The notes beneath the pieces are model-generated. The model searched no databases, was not told the DNA's origin, and saw only the letters and a list, made by a program, of their open reading frames with translations. The position numbers and the translations under genes are program-made. From Henckelia pumila (Eukaryota; Streptophyta; Magnoliopsida; Lamiales; Gesneriaceae), in contig NC_133123.1 in the NCBI RefSeq assembly GCF_033568475.1, positions 806,001-870,000 of the forward strand: a DNA stretch of 64,000 nucleotides, written 5' to 3'. Positions 1 to 13,229 of this stretch are shown piece by piece; position 1 is the first letter of the stretch, and each line of letters opens with the position of its first letter.

Positions 1-1743
1 ATGGTGCTCAAGAAATTAAATCATTCTGTAAGACTTTAACTAAACATAAACAACACATTGAGAAAGTATTTTTTTTTCTCCAGTTAGTTCTAAAATATAT
101 CATGGTATTTTACAACGAATACATCTACTCCCTCTTATATATCGATCTATTTAAAGAAATTTCGTTTTCCTTCTCGATTAGATCATCTACATTTATGTCT
201 TCATATATAGTTCAAAGTATTTTATTCCATATATTTTTCGTTTGTTACAGACCATGTTTCATTGCATTGCATTTGTACATTATTATTAATATTTTTTTCC
301 CTGGCTTTCTATTGCATTCTTACATTTAGATTTTGCTCACTTGTCTTCCGATTTTCTTTTTCCTTTCTTTTTTCAAGTTGGGTTCAAAACTTCAAATCTC
401 TTGTACCGTGAACAAGCAATCCAGTACTGATCGTGCTTGATCTGGCCATAAGGAAGCTTACAGAAAGCATCTCATTAGTTAAGCCCAAATAATAATAATA
501 ATAATAATCTTCACATTTAATTATAGTATTATAATATATTTGTGATAGACAAGTGAACAGTGGGATAAATTAAAGTATTTTCATGTGAAATTAGCGAACA
601 TTCAAAACGTTTGAGAATTTTCAGGGAATAGATTAAAGTTAATTATCTGGACTTTTGAATACAGCTCTTCAAATGAAAAAAAAATATGTAAGATTTTGAA
701 ACTTAAATAATTTCTATAGGCGACCTTAAGTATTCTACCTGTTCCGTCATACTTCCGGTCAATTCCCTAAGTCGAAATCCACAGCAGCAGGATTCCAAAT
801 ATATCAAGAACTAAAAATATTTTGATTCACCATATCAATTTTAATTTATACTCAAATAACAGAAATGCACCAAGCTAGAAAAAATGTTTGTGTAATCCAC
901 GCTATTCCACTGCATGGTTAAAATGTGTGGATCGAAGGCTTCCCGGAAGGTGCATGTATGGATTTTGTTATTTCATGATCATTATTATATTATTAATTTT
1001 GGAAGGTTTTGAATTTGAAAGCATGTATACTTAAATCCGGAAGTAGATCCAAATTATTGTGGAACGATGCTAACGGAAAACTACCAAAATTGTATGAGCT
1101 ATGTGATAGAGAGCCGAGTGATATTCGGTTTGATCTCTTTTTTTACGCCGCTTCTCCATTTATTGTCGTATCAGTATGCCTTCAATTAACAAAAGAGATG
1201 ATAATAAATCAGAACGTATGGAACAAGACAATATTAAAGATTTAATGTAAGTAAACGTGTTATATATCTTTCTACAATTAGCTCAGTATATAGAAAGGTT
1301 TGACTTGGATCTCGAAGTTGATACGATGAAATTTGGCTGAAAGAAGAATGAATGGGAAATGGTTAGCTGTTTGTTAAACCACTTGTCCAAAATCTTTCGA
1401 TTTAGGACATCTATTTTTCGTAAAATACATTTCATTAAATATTTTGTAATATAATATGGATATCCTATATGGGTTTGCTTAAGAAGTGAAAATATGACTA
1501 TAATGCCCTTACAAGATTCAATTTTCGGTACATAAATGGTAATTTCAGAGGCCCCGTCATCAAAACCCCTGCGCTTCCGTGTCACAAAACCTTTTCCTTT
1601 TTTTTTTAAAAAATAATAAAAATAAAAAAACTTTTCCTTTTGTTTTCTTTCCGACTTTCCCCCTCCAGCTCTCCTTCAGGCCTTTCGAACATTCCCCCAA
1701 ATTCCTCTAGTGATAAAAATATATACTAACCGGGGCTTGGATC
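1..1743. other. AT-rich intergenic region upstream of the GBPL3-type gene
   Basis: No coding exon can be supported here. The short open frames, for example a 78-codon one at 1009-1245, have no recognisable family and no splice context. A short AAT microsatellite lies at about 488-508. The pyrimidine-rich stretch at about 1595-1700 just before the start codon of the next gene is a plausible promoter and 5-prime leader, but I see no convincing TATA box at a normal distance. Confidence 0.6.
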
Positions 1744-4700
1744 ATGAAGAGGCTTTTCTCCAGAGGCGCAGCCGTAGAATCTCCCCAGACGCCGTCTCCG
1801 ATAACACCCCTCCCGACGCCGCCCGCCAATTATGCCGCCGGACCTGCGAGGCCGATCCGTCTTGTGTACTCCGACGACAAGGGGAAGTTTCACATGGATC
1901 CGGAGGCGCTTGCTGTTCTTCAATTGGTTAAGGAGCCCGTGGGTGTGGTTTCTGTGTGCGGTCGTGCTCGACAGGGCAAGAGTTTTATACTCAATCAGGT
2001 AAATGTGGGGCATTTGTTTGGAAAACTTTTGTTCTCGAGTGTTTTTCCATTACTTAGGGTTTGCGTTATGCTTTGTTGAAATTGTAAACTTGGCTTATGG
2101 ATTAAGAGTTTTGGATTCACCTGTTGCGTAAGTGCTGTTAGATAGTTGTGTTCGCTTGCGAATTAGGGTTTTCCTCTTTCCTTTTAATTTATGACAGAAA
2201 GTGTGATTTCATATATGATGCTTTTGGGTTATGAGTTTATTTTTTTAAATTTGGCGGCTTGCTCAAGTACAAGATAGTGGATTACGGAGTTAAGTGAAAT
2301 GAAATTGGGTTCAAAAAAATACCAAGAACCCAGGACTTGAATTTCCTTGAACTTTTCACGGTATAAGATAGACTTTAGCTGCAAATGCATGATTATTTAT
2401 TATCATCCTTTTTTAAAGAAGATTCTGCAATAGACCTTCGTTCTTGTTGTGCTAACAATTTTCATTGTTACTGGTGGTGTTTAAAATGTTATTTTTGAGC
2501 TCTCTTAGGATTTTAGTCACCTCGCTTGAATCAAACCATGGATTACTTGGCATTGTCAGAGCACGGTTTTATCATGATAGAATGACAATTTTGTCACATC
2601 ATTATTAGTGTCAAAAGATGCATAAGAATTTTTTAAAGTTGGCCCCATTTTTTAGTGAAAAAAATCAAAATCCGTCTCCATTAAATCCTTTTTGGCTTTC
2701 CAATTTATTGTTTTTAGATAATAAAAGTGAAGAGTGACTCAGGACGATATATGGAACTTACAGTTAATCATCTATATAATTAGCTATACTGTCTTTTGGA
2801 TTGCCCAGAATAAATCCATGCTTATCTACTTGTTATGTGTTTTCATTATAATGTGTGTGTAGTGCCAAAGAAAGTACAAAATTGTTTGGAATTCAAAACT
2901 GGCGTCGTTTTAAAAGCGTCATTATTTATTTGGACTAAATTAGCACTGTTTGGCAAACGACATTGCTTATTTAGCTTCTGTTTGAATTTTTTGTTTTAGC
3001 TTCTTGGGAGGAGCAGTGGATTTCAAGTAGCGTCAACACACCGTCCTTGTACTAAAGGTCTTTGGTTGTGGAGCACCCCACTACGGAGAACTGCACTTGA
3101 TGGAACAGAATACAATCTTCTACTCTTGGACACAGAAGGAATTGATGCATATGACCAAACGGTTAGATTCACTTTTTGCAGCTATCTATACCTGTCTCAA
3201 ATAAATTCTCGGCTAGATTCACTTTTTGTAACTGCTCGCAGCATGTCTCTTCAGCAATCCTAATTGTTCAAAATATGTCTAATATTAATTTCTTAACTCT
3301 TAACATGGTTTTCATGAATCATTGAGTTTGTTGATGAAATTTTTTTTCATTACAGGGAACATATAGTACGCAGATTTTTTCGTTGGCTGTCCTGTTATCA
3401 AGCATGTTCATTTACAACCAGGTGGGAAAGTGGTGTCACACTATATGTCAATGTCTAGAAATATGCTATGGAATTTATGTTTATTTTGTTGGTTTTTGTG
3501 CCTTTTGGTATTGTTAGACAGGTTCTCTTTAAGTTAGTGATGGTAGTTATTAGTTATTTTACTATTGTTCAGTCCTTTAATGGTTCATACGATGGGAAAT
3601 TACTGAGTGTGATTATTCAATTTAGATGGGTGGAATTGATGAAGCTGCTCTTGATCGCCTCTCACTTGTGACTGAAATGACCAAGCATATTCGTGTCAGA
3701 GCTTCCGGGGGAAGGACTACAGCCTCGGAGTTAGGGCAATTCTCTCCAACATTTGTCTGGCTTCTGAGGGTAATTATGGTCTATAGATCCCAAATTCCCA
3801 ATATCTGTTATTATATTCTTGACAGCTGACATTCTTCTCATTTCCGTAAGTGGAAGGCCAAGAAAACTGGCTTACATTCACTGCTTGTCTTTTATTTTTT
3901 CAAATTTATATCGTTTTTACTTGCAGGATTTTTATTTAGACTTGGTGGAGGACAATCGTAAAATCACCCCACGTGACTATCTAGAGCTTGCTCTAAGACC
4001 AGTTCAGGGTGGTGGAAGGGATGTAACTGCCAAAAATGAGGTTACATTTTCTTTTTCCTGTTTATTCACATATAATGCTTAATTATGGTTTGTGTGTGAT
4101 ACTAATACTCAGTATTCTCCCTATTATTAGTATACTGCTGGTAACATTTATTGTGATTGAAACATAACTATCATCGAATATTTATTCCTACTATTTCTAT
4201 TTGATCTAGAATGATTCATTGAGATGCCTTTTTTTCCCCCCTGAAACTAATGACTAGATACGAGAATCCATTCGAGCACTTTTTCCGGATAGGGAATGCT
4301 TCACACTTGTACGACCTTTGAGCAATGAAAATGATCTTCAGAGGCTTGACCAAATCGCGGTAAGTAGCTGGTTGCTAGTGTCTTGTTACTTCATTGCATA
4401 CTTCTTCCCATTTGTGCTAATATTTCCATCGTATGCAGTTGGATAAACTGAGACCAGAATTTAGGTCCGGCTTAGATGCTTTCACAAGGTTTGTTTTTGA
4501 AAGGACGAGACCCAAGCAAGTTGGTGCAATGGTGATGACAGGGCCCATTCTTGCTCGTATTATTCAATCATTCCTCGATGCTCTTAATAATGGTGCTGTG
4601 CCTACTATAACCTCTTCTTGGCAGGTTAGTTTGACTTTTTGCATGCAGGTCTCTTAATAATTTGTCTACTTGTGATAAAAACTGGTTGAGTATTCTGTCA

Positions 4701-7325
4701 GTATTAATTGAACGCCTCTTGAGTGAGCTATGTTTCTACTTTCAATGTTCGTCCTTTTCCCTTGTTCCATTGCTGTTTCACTTTGAATGCTTTTTATTCT
4801 TCTCGACATGTCCCTGTTGGTTTAGTCTTCTCTCAAGGATTGGTAAAGATACTTTTCTGTTACACCACGTAGCATTTGTTTCAAAGTCATTCATGAATCT
4901 CTGACCTGTCCCAGTTTGAGTTTGTGTCTGTTGCTTCTATTTTGAATATTTGATGGTTATTCATGTCAGAGTGTCGAGGAAGCTGAATGTCAGAGAGCTT
5001 ACGAACTGGCTACTGAGGTCTATATGTCTGCTTTTGACCGTGCCAAGCCTCCAGAGGAAGTAAGTTTTGCTTTTATTTGAAAGTTGAACATCTCCATGTT
5101 TGCTTATTATCAGGGTTTTATAGGTTGCACTAAGGGAAGCACATGAAGATGCAGTTCAGAAGTCTTTGGCTGCATTCAATTCTACTGCTGTTGGGGCTGG
5201 TCTAATACGACAAAAGTATGAAAACCGTCTTCAGAGTTTTTTGAAAAAGGCATTTGAGGTAATTATCTTTATATATTTTCTTATTCATTTGAATTGGCTA
5301 TTGCTAAGGGTTCAAATTATCCGTGCCAAATCCTATACTTACCTTTGAGCTTGAGCCCTGTGTAGCTTGACCAACCCAATTCAGGCTTTCGTTGGAGCTC
5401 GATAACTTTATATTTAAACACAAATTCACTTGTTACAGAACCACAACTCTAGTTTAGTGCTCGAGCTCTCTGGTAGCTTGAATTTTGAATGTTTTGATTA
5501 CTGCTACAAACACAATTAAATAAACCAAATCAAAAGAATCAGTTCATAAATCAGGCCCAAAAACCCGATTTAGAATATTATGGGAACAATAGTTTCTGTT
5601 TCAGCAGACTATATTATCTCACTCCGTACATAAATAATCACTAGTGAGATGAAATGCGGTAGGGTGATCACTATGGGAACTGACATTGTAGTGTGTATAC
5701 ACAAAAAGAAACTGATTGATCGAATCTGATTCTGTGACTCATTTTAGGGTAAAAGCCCAAAAAAGAATAGAGAACACTCTTATGGTTTTACAGGGAAAAT
5801 AATTTAATGTGAATGAATTTTTAGTGATACAATAGCCAAAAAATAAAACTCAACTTTGGCTCAAAAAAATTGCCGAAGGCTTGCTCTCTTTAACTTTAGG
5901 TCTGGTTTAAATGTTATTTGACTCTGATCTGTGAAAATTCTAGTACACATCTTTTTCATCAGAAATTATACAAATCTGTATTTCAGGATTTTGTTTTTAG
6001 GTAGACAGTCATGTTTGCAGTTAGGTGATACTTTTACGTTTTTGCTTGCACATTTATGGATCATGATCTGCTTGTTATTGCAGGATATCAAAAAGGATGC
6101 TTTTAGGGAGGCCTATCTTCAATGCACAAACACCATAGAGAATATGGAGAAGGAGCTGAGAATAGCTTGTCATTCTCCTGGTGCAAAAGTGGATACAGTT
6201 ATAAAGGTATTATTGCTTATGAAAACTGGCTTCTCCTCTTACATAATTGGCTCCATGAGTAGTGTATGTTGAGCCCTCTGTATCTTTAGGAGGAGGAATC
6301 ATAGTTTATTGTGGACGAATTTGGATTGAAAGAATTTCAAATCTGATACTTAAATATGCCACACTTGTTTGGATACTGTTGAATTGCATGAATTTGAAAT
6401 TCACCTTCCATTTTTAAGCTGGGTTATTAATAGATGCAATGAATTATAAATTCTCATAATATGGAGTCATATTTATTTCATCACAATTTTTTTTTCTCAA
6501 ATCTAATTATTTCCTTCCAAACACATCCTAAATGGTTTACCAAATCCACTTCAGGTTCTTGATGGGCTTTTATCCAAGTATGAAGATACGTGTCACGGAC
6601 CAGAGAAGTGGCGGAAAGCTGTTGTGTTTCTACGGCAGAGGTTTGTTATCTTTTTCTGTTTATTTTGGTTATGTACCAAAACTATGTCTGATGTCTTTGG
6701 AAGTGCAGTTTGGAAGGTCCCATCATGGACTTAATAAGGAAGCAACTAGACCAGATTGGGACCGAGAAGAGTTCTCTTGCGCTGAAATGTCGGTCAATTG
6801 AGGACAAGATGGGTTTGCTTAACAAGCAACTGGAAGCCAGTGAGAAGTACAAGTCTGAATATTTGAAACGTTATGAAGATGCTATCAATGACAAGAAAAA
6901 GCTCACAGACGATTATATGAGCCGTATAACCAATTTGCAGAAGAAATGTAGTTCTCTGGAAGAGAAATCTTCCAACTTATCAAAAACCCTTGAGACAGAA
7001 CGGCGGGAATTACAGGATTGGAAAAGGAAATATGACCTGGTTTTGTCAAAGAAGAAAGCTGAGGAAGAGCAGGCAAGTGCGGAATTAGCTATGCTCAGAT
7101 CCAAAAGTTCTGCTGCAGAAGCAAGACTAGCAGCAGCTCAAGAGAAAGCTGGTTCAGCCATGGAAGAAGCAGAGGAATGGAAGCGTAAATATGATGTTGC
7201 AGTCAGAGAAGTGAAAATTGCTCTTGAAAAAGCAGCTTCCATCCAAGAGCGCACTAATCATCAATCACAAGCAAAAGAAGCTGCTCTAAGGGCAGAATTC
7301 TCTCGTTCTCTAGCAGAAAAGGTGG

Positions 7326-7392
<67 letters not shown>

Positions 7393-9486
7393 TAATATAC
7401 ACTCACAAAACTCAACTCAATCTTAGGGGATCTCAACAATTATTGTACTTACATTTTTAACCTCTTTAAGTATATGAAAATTATCTTACTTTATTTTATC
7501 TGCATGAACTGGCAGGAAATTGAAATTAAGGAAAAGCAATCCAAGTTTGAGCAAGCAGAACAGCATTTAACTACTCTTAGTTTGGAATTAAAGGTATGCT
7601 TGACACAAAAGTGATAGATTGTAGAGATAAACCTACTGCTTTTTGCGACTTATTTTACTGTCTAATGCAGTATTTCATAAGTGAACAGGCCCCTGTTGCG
7701 TTCTACAGTGTCTTATTATTTTCATTATTTCCCTCGGCAGAAATGCCCTAATGAGTAAAATTGATAAATTTTCAAACAGGTCGCCTTCTGTTGATGACTA
7801 CTGAATTTTCAAACAATTACATGTATCGGCTGAATTTTTCATAAATAGAATTAATTACTGACTGAGCTGAATTTTTGCCATCACTGAACAAACTGAATCA
7901 AGCTTACATAAATCTAACTAACTTGAGCGAAATATGCATAAAGCTGAATTTCTCTCTTCTGTTTATTTAATTTGTTGGGTGTTCAGTTTTGGAAACTTTT
8001 AACTGAAATCAAACTTGAATAAGTCAACATTTCTATAATATATAAAGCAATTTTATGAAATAACACGGCTAATTAGTTCAATTTGGTCATTTTACTCGGT
8101 TGGACTGAACTAATGCTCACCCTTACATGTGATTATTAAAGTCCATGAATTCGTTACTCAGTATGGCTGTTTTCTTGATTTGTGAGGTCTATCTATTTCT
8201 TGACAAAGTGAATGTAATTTCTTACTGCAAGCTGATGGGGGGATTCTAGTACTTGTTTGACTTGGGACAAAATATATATGTAAAATTATTATCCATGCTC
8301 TTGTGATTGTGATTGTGATTTTGATGTTGCTCAAATTTATTTTTAGTGATGTCAAATAGTAGTGCATCTATTTGTTGTGTGCATTTGTAGCTTTAATATG
8401 TGACATTTCTTCTTTGTTTTTTTCTTATGCTGTTGGCAGGCTGCTGAGTCAAAGATTAAGAATTATGATTTTGAAACATCAACGTTGAAGGCTGAGATGA
8501 AGGAGTTAATTGAGAAGGTTGAACATGCAAATACTGTTTCTCAATCAGCTGAAAGCAATGCTAAGATTCTGGAACAGGAAAAGATATACCTTGAGCAGAA
8601 ATACCAAACACAGTTTAACAGATTTGAGGAACTTCATGAAAGGTGTAAAACAGCTGAGATACAGGCTAAAAGAGCAACTGAATTGGCTGATGAAGCCAGG
8701 GCAGAAGCAGTCTCTGCTCAGAAGGATAAGAGTGACTTCCAGCGAGTTGCAATGGAAAGATTAGCACAAATTGAGAGAGCCGAGAGGTATGCAGAAAGTT
8801 TGGAGAGGCAGAAGGCTGACTTGGCTAATGAAGTGGAGAGGTATAAAGCAGCTGAAAAGGATGCTTTATTTAAGGTGGAAATGCTGGAGGGAAGAGTTAG
8901 AGAAAGGGAAAAGGAAATCGAGACCCACTTGCAGTCGAGCAACAACCAGAGGAAGAATACTGTGCACGTACTTGAGAGCTTGTTGGAGTCTGAGCGCGTT
9001 GCCCATGCAGAAGCAAATAACAGGGCCGAGGCCCTATCTGTTCAGCTACAAGTTACTCAGGGAAAACTTGATTCACTTTCTCAAGAATTCAACACTCTTC
9101 GATTTAGTGAAAAAACAACATTGGACGGCAAACTAAGAACTGCTTCTCATGCGAAGCGTGGTAGGACAGATGAATATGAAGTGGGCTTCGACTCAGTACA
9201 TGATACAGGCACAAATGACCGAGCAACCCGAGAAAATAAAAAGGCTAAAAGTAACACGAGCCCTTTAAAATTCACCTCTCCAGAAGATGGTGGTTCTGTA
9301 TTTAAGGGTGACGAGGACGCCGATAGTCAACAAACCAATTCTGAAGACTATACCAAGTTTACTGTACAGAAACTGAAGCAAGAGCTTACCAAACATAATT
9401 TTGGTGCTGAACTGCTTCAATTGAGGAATCCCAACAAAAAAGACATTCTAGCACTCTATGAAAAATGTATTCTTCAGAAGTCATGA
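1744..9486 (+). CDS. GBPL3: Guanylate-binding protein-like 3 type large GTPase, 14 exons
   Basis: Exons read with GT-AG borders: 1744-1998, 3000-3161, 3356-3421, 3626-3769, 3927-4040, 4258-4359, 4439-4624, 4970-5059, 5124-5258, 6084-6206, 6555-6640, 6709-7321, 7516-7593 and 8440-9486. They sum to 3201 nt, or 1066 aa, close to my memory of the Arabidopsis protein (about 1080 aa). The GTPase domain shows the P-loop GRARQGKS (residues 73-80), DTEG (129-132) and LLRD (207-210), the GBP form of the guanine-specificity motif. An alpha-helical GBP C-terminal domain follows, then a long charged coiled coil (about 480-930), a basic region and a conserved short C-terminal module rich in Lys and Leu. 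Plant GBPL proteins are known for forming nuclear condensates that recruit transcription machinery during immunity; that role is family knowledge. No broken exon or missing key residue is seen. The start is the first in-frame ATG before the P-loop. Confidence 0.93.
7329..7392 (+). repeat. Compound microsatellite (TC)23(AC)9 just after a 5-prime splice site
   Basis: A perfect TC run of about 23 units (7329-7374) passes directly into about nine AC units (7375-7392). It begins only seven bases after the end of GBPL3 exon 12 at 7321, so almost the whole start of that intron is repeat. Such runs are hypervariable in length. Confidence 0.95.
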
Positions 9487-11153
9487 TTTAACAAATTGGT
9501 TTCTGTGTCTAGTGTTTGTAAGTTGAACCTCGTCAATATAGCAAGCATTATGTTCTTGATCAGTTCGGCAAACTCCTCAGCGGTTTTACTGCAGAGATTG
9601 GTTCGTTGTCTTGTACCTTGAAGTTACCTATAGGCTAGGGTGAGTCAACTAACTCCGGAGGTGTGATGTAATCCTTCAGTTTCTTCTTTTTTGGGTCCAT
9701 ATTTCTTCTGGTTCGAAAATGGTTTCTCTGCACTTGTTGCTAGGCTAGCATTGAGTTGTTATCAGGGTGCAAATCGTTGTTTTTTTTCCTAGGAAGGTGT
9801 GTTTTCTCGAGGTTGGTAGTTGTTAGATCGGAGGATGGCCTTGTTTAAACAGTGTTATTGTACTTTACTCGAAGGTTTGATATTCATTTGTTAGTCTCTT
9901 TCTGGTTCCTTTTTAAAATTTTTATGGTTGCAGGGTGACTCAATGGACACATTAACACTATCTGGATTCTGGATTATAACAATTTACAATATGTTTTACT
10001 CGCAAAAAATTTGGGCATTTGTGCATCTCCAGATACTGGTAATAATAATCCACCTTATCTTATCGATCGGAATTTTCCCGGATACACATGCACAGCAGAC
10101 ACCAGACGGTACATGCATTTGGTGGCCATAATACTTTCATACGTCTTCCAATGGTGAATGTTTGAAGATGTAACTTGTAGGTACACGTTTTTAAAAATAG
10201 GCCGGACTTATTTGAAGCTTAGCATCATATCGCGGATTAAATTAAGAATTGTGTGTAACGTCGATTTTAAATATATAGAAACTTGTCTCCATAAATTTCA
10301 AATTTTTGCCGACTTGATGTAAAATTTTTTAGCAACTAAGTCACAATTTTCTTTTTTATTTTATCTTATCAAAATTGCTATTCTTGTTATAATATCGATC
10401 TAACATGGAAATGATTTATATATATATAACATGGAAAGGTAAATATTCATTAAATTACAATTTTATTTTAATAAATCAACATGACAAGTACCTCTTGTAT
10501 ATAAATATTCCAAAAATGTTGATCGACACCTTCACGATAATTAAAATAACAAAATTTCTTGATCAACAAGAATTGTCTCTTGTTTTTGTAGTTAATTCAG
10601 AAGTTAAAGAAGATTAAAATAAAATCATGTGAGAACAGAGATAAAAGAATTTTTTTAAAAAAAACCAGTGACTTATATTTTCTCTCTTTGTAAAGACTTC
10701 TAATTTGCACTCTTTGTTTTTTACTCCCATAATTATAATGGATTAAACAAATTTCCTAACCTTTGAATCAGAGAAAAATTTGATTCTGTGTAGAGATCAT
10801 AAGATAACCAAGATTGATTCAAAATAAATCACGTCTCATTCAAAATATAAAAAACAAATTCTGCACAAACTTAAATATCAGAAGGAAAATTACAATATTT
10901 TTCTTACAACAACATCATATTTCAAGGAGTCTAAAATATACATTAAATTCTACGAAAAAGGACATATAATTAATTATAATCATTTATTCATGAGTATGAC
11001 TAATTTCTCTCCAATATTAAATTATAAATATTGTTCCAAACCAACAAGCATATATCTTCTACCAGCACCAAAAGTTTTCTCATCGATCATTGTTAACTTA
11101 TTAACAACAAATGTTCAATTTATTTTTTCTCTGAATTTCTTTCATCAACTTCC
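9487..11153. other. Spacer between two convergent genes
   Basis: The first few hundred bases are the likely 3-prime untranslated region of the GBPL3-type gene. The last part is the 3-prime flank of the NAC gene on the opposite strand. The open frame at 9928-10131 has no recognisable product. The sequence is AT-rich with no repeat structure I can name. Confidence 0.5.
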
Positions 11154-13229
11154 TCATTTACCTTTGCTTGCACTTGAAGGCATTTGAAATAAAGTTGATC
11201 CATCACCATGAACAACCAAATTCGGAATAATCTGAGGTGGGCTGTCTCTATTAGGATGGTTCTGGCTTCCAATACTGTATGAAATAAAGGGAGGAGGATT
11301 ATAGTACTCAACAAAACCGCCATTTTTCGCGAAAGTGTTCTCTTTATTATTCTGGCTTGAAGCTCTCGATTTGTTAGGATTCATGAGTGACTCTTTCATG
11401 CCAGATGATCCACACTGTCTAGGCTGTGTTTGGTAGAATACTTTGGAGACAACTAATTCTCCATCTTTTTCCTCTTCATTGTCTCCTAAATGGTATTGAT
11501 GCATCACCCAGTTTGTCTTTTCGGGCTTTCGTTGGCGGCCATAGTTGGTATAGAGAACTAGTATCTTTTTGTAGCCTTTCACATTTCCTGCAGTTGAATT
11601 AACGGGCCTGGTCTTGCCTGTTTTATGCCACCTGGTTTCGCCACCATCGGCATCTGTGTGGACTTTACGCCTTTTTCGTGTACCGGTCGTGTATGCTTTC
11701 GAGGGTCTGTGGAAGAAATGGCGCACCTGGCCATCTTTGTTTACTCCTGTATATATATATCAATGAGAATTTACAGAAGACAAATTAGCTAATTGCTGCA
11801 TGCATGTGTAAATATAGGTCAAGAACTTCAGCAAAATTTGGGGTACGTAAGATATAAATTAATAATTAAAATAAACAATAGTCGTGACTAGAAATGCAAC
11901 CTGTTGAAATTTCATTATGTCAATTAGCATCGTTTATCTTGAAATATGGATGAAATTTAAAATTTGATCAAACAAAATATCTCATTATCTAATTTTGTTA
12001 ATCCTCATGCACAATCATGTGTAAATAGATACAGAATCAACTGGATTAATGCTTTTTCCCCCAAAGAGGCTATCTAATATGCAAATCGCAAATCTTGATC
12101 GTTATGTTAATATTAATCATGATATTTAACATGATATTCAAAAGTACTTAATAAACCATTAATTAATATATAATATTTGACATTCCAAATGTAAAACTCA
12201 CATACTCTTCCAACTGTACAATTATTATTAATTAAATCAGTTTCTTTTCCCCGAAAAGATCAGTTGTATATACTTGTATTGATATAAATTATAATAAATA
12301 TTTGTTAATAAAAAAAACACTGCATAATTTAAATTCAAAAAGAAAATACATTTTGTAAATATTAAGTTTTCATTCAAATTGAAGATGGAAAATTTTTTTC
12401 TTTTAAAAAAACACTAAGTTATACACATCAAAAGCTAGCATATATATGGCCGACGATTAATATTAATTAATCACTCATATATCATTCTCATTGAATCGAT
12501 AAACAAGTGAAAGTGCAATCCTAATACGTAGAGTATCGGTATATTGTCCTATGTCCAAAATTAATCTAAATTAATGACGATAAAAAAAAATTAAAAAAAA
12601 TGTACCCAGAGATTTCAAAGTTAATTAGACACCGACTTAATTTCCAATTTTAAAAGCAAATTAGGGTTTTCAAGATATAACTAATTTGGTCACGTATGTA
12701 TATAACTTGTCCTTTACGTATACGCATATGTTGTTATATATGTCGGCCAGAAAAAAATCAAATTGCGGCGGCGAAGAGAATGTACAACCTGGCAACTTCT
12801 CAGGATGAGTGTAGCAAATTCCATTTTCACCTTCTATTGTGGGAATAAATTCATCGATTAAAGGATGAAGTTTGCGTATATCAGACATCACTTTGGCTTC
12901 CAAATGTTGAAGAATTTCTTGATCAGATGGATCGAACTTCACCCCCGCTGGCAGCCCCGGCAAATCTTGGAGTCCAGTCTATTTCCCGGCCAGCAAATAT
13001 TTTGATCAAAAGTCAAAATCAATATAAATTTAATTCAATTAAGAAATTTCAATAGATATATATATAAATGAACCTGATCTTGGAATTTCAAGGCGTGGCC
13101 ACATGAGGGGCAAATTAAAGTCTTGGGATGATCATCATTTGGATAATTAGAAACAGTACTAGTGTTATCTTTAGAAGAAGAAATGATTTGGAGGGAAGTT
13201 TCTTGATCATCATGATTAGACCAAGTCAT
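11154..13229 (-). CDS. SND3: NAC transcription factor of the SND3/SND2 group, three exons
   Basis: Exons on minus: 13229-13074, 12978-12789 and 11746-11154, giving 312 aa with phases that match. A short N-terminal leader carries a CPSCGH zinc-ribbon-like motif (residues 40-45), which marks this NAC subgroup. The NAC domain then runs in order: [39 protein letters not shown], the [19 protein letters not shown] block across the last splice, then WVMHQYHLG and [10 protein letters not shown]. The family regulates secondary-wall formation in xylem and fibres. FDPSD, EFIPT and KDGQVRHFF look closer to Arabidopsis SND3 (NAC010) than to SND2 (NAC073), as far as I remember those sequences. The nearby HSL1 gene supports SND3. 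The C-terminal tail of about 100 residues is Asn/Ser/Pro-rich, as expected for an activation region. It could equally be a single co-orthologue of both genes. Confidence 0.92.

Noticed and set aside
1009-1245. 78-codon frame upstream of GBPL3
   Set aside because: Low coding likeness, AT-rich surroundings and no homology that I recognise.
8158-8367. Minus frame inside the last GBPL3 intron
   Set aside because: Intron sequence with low-complexity translation; no gene signals.
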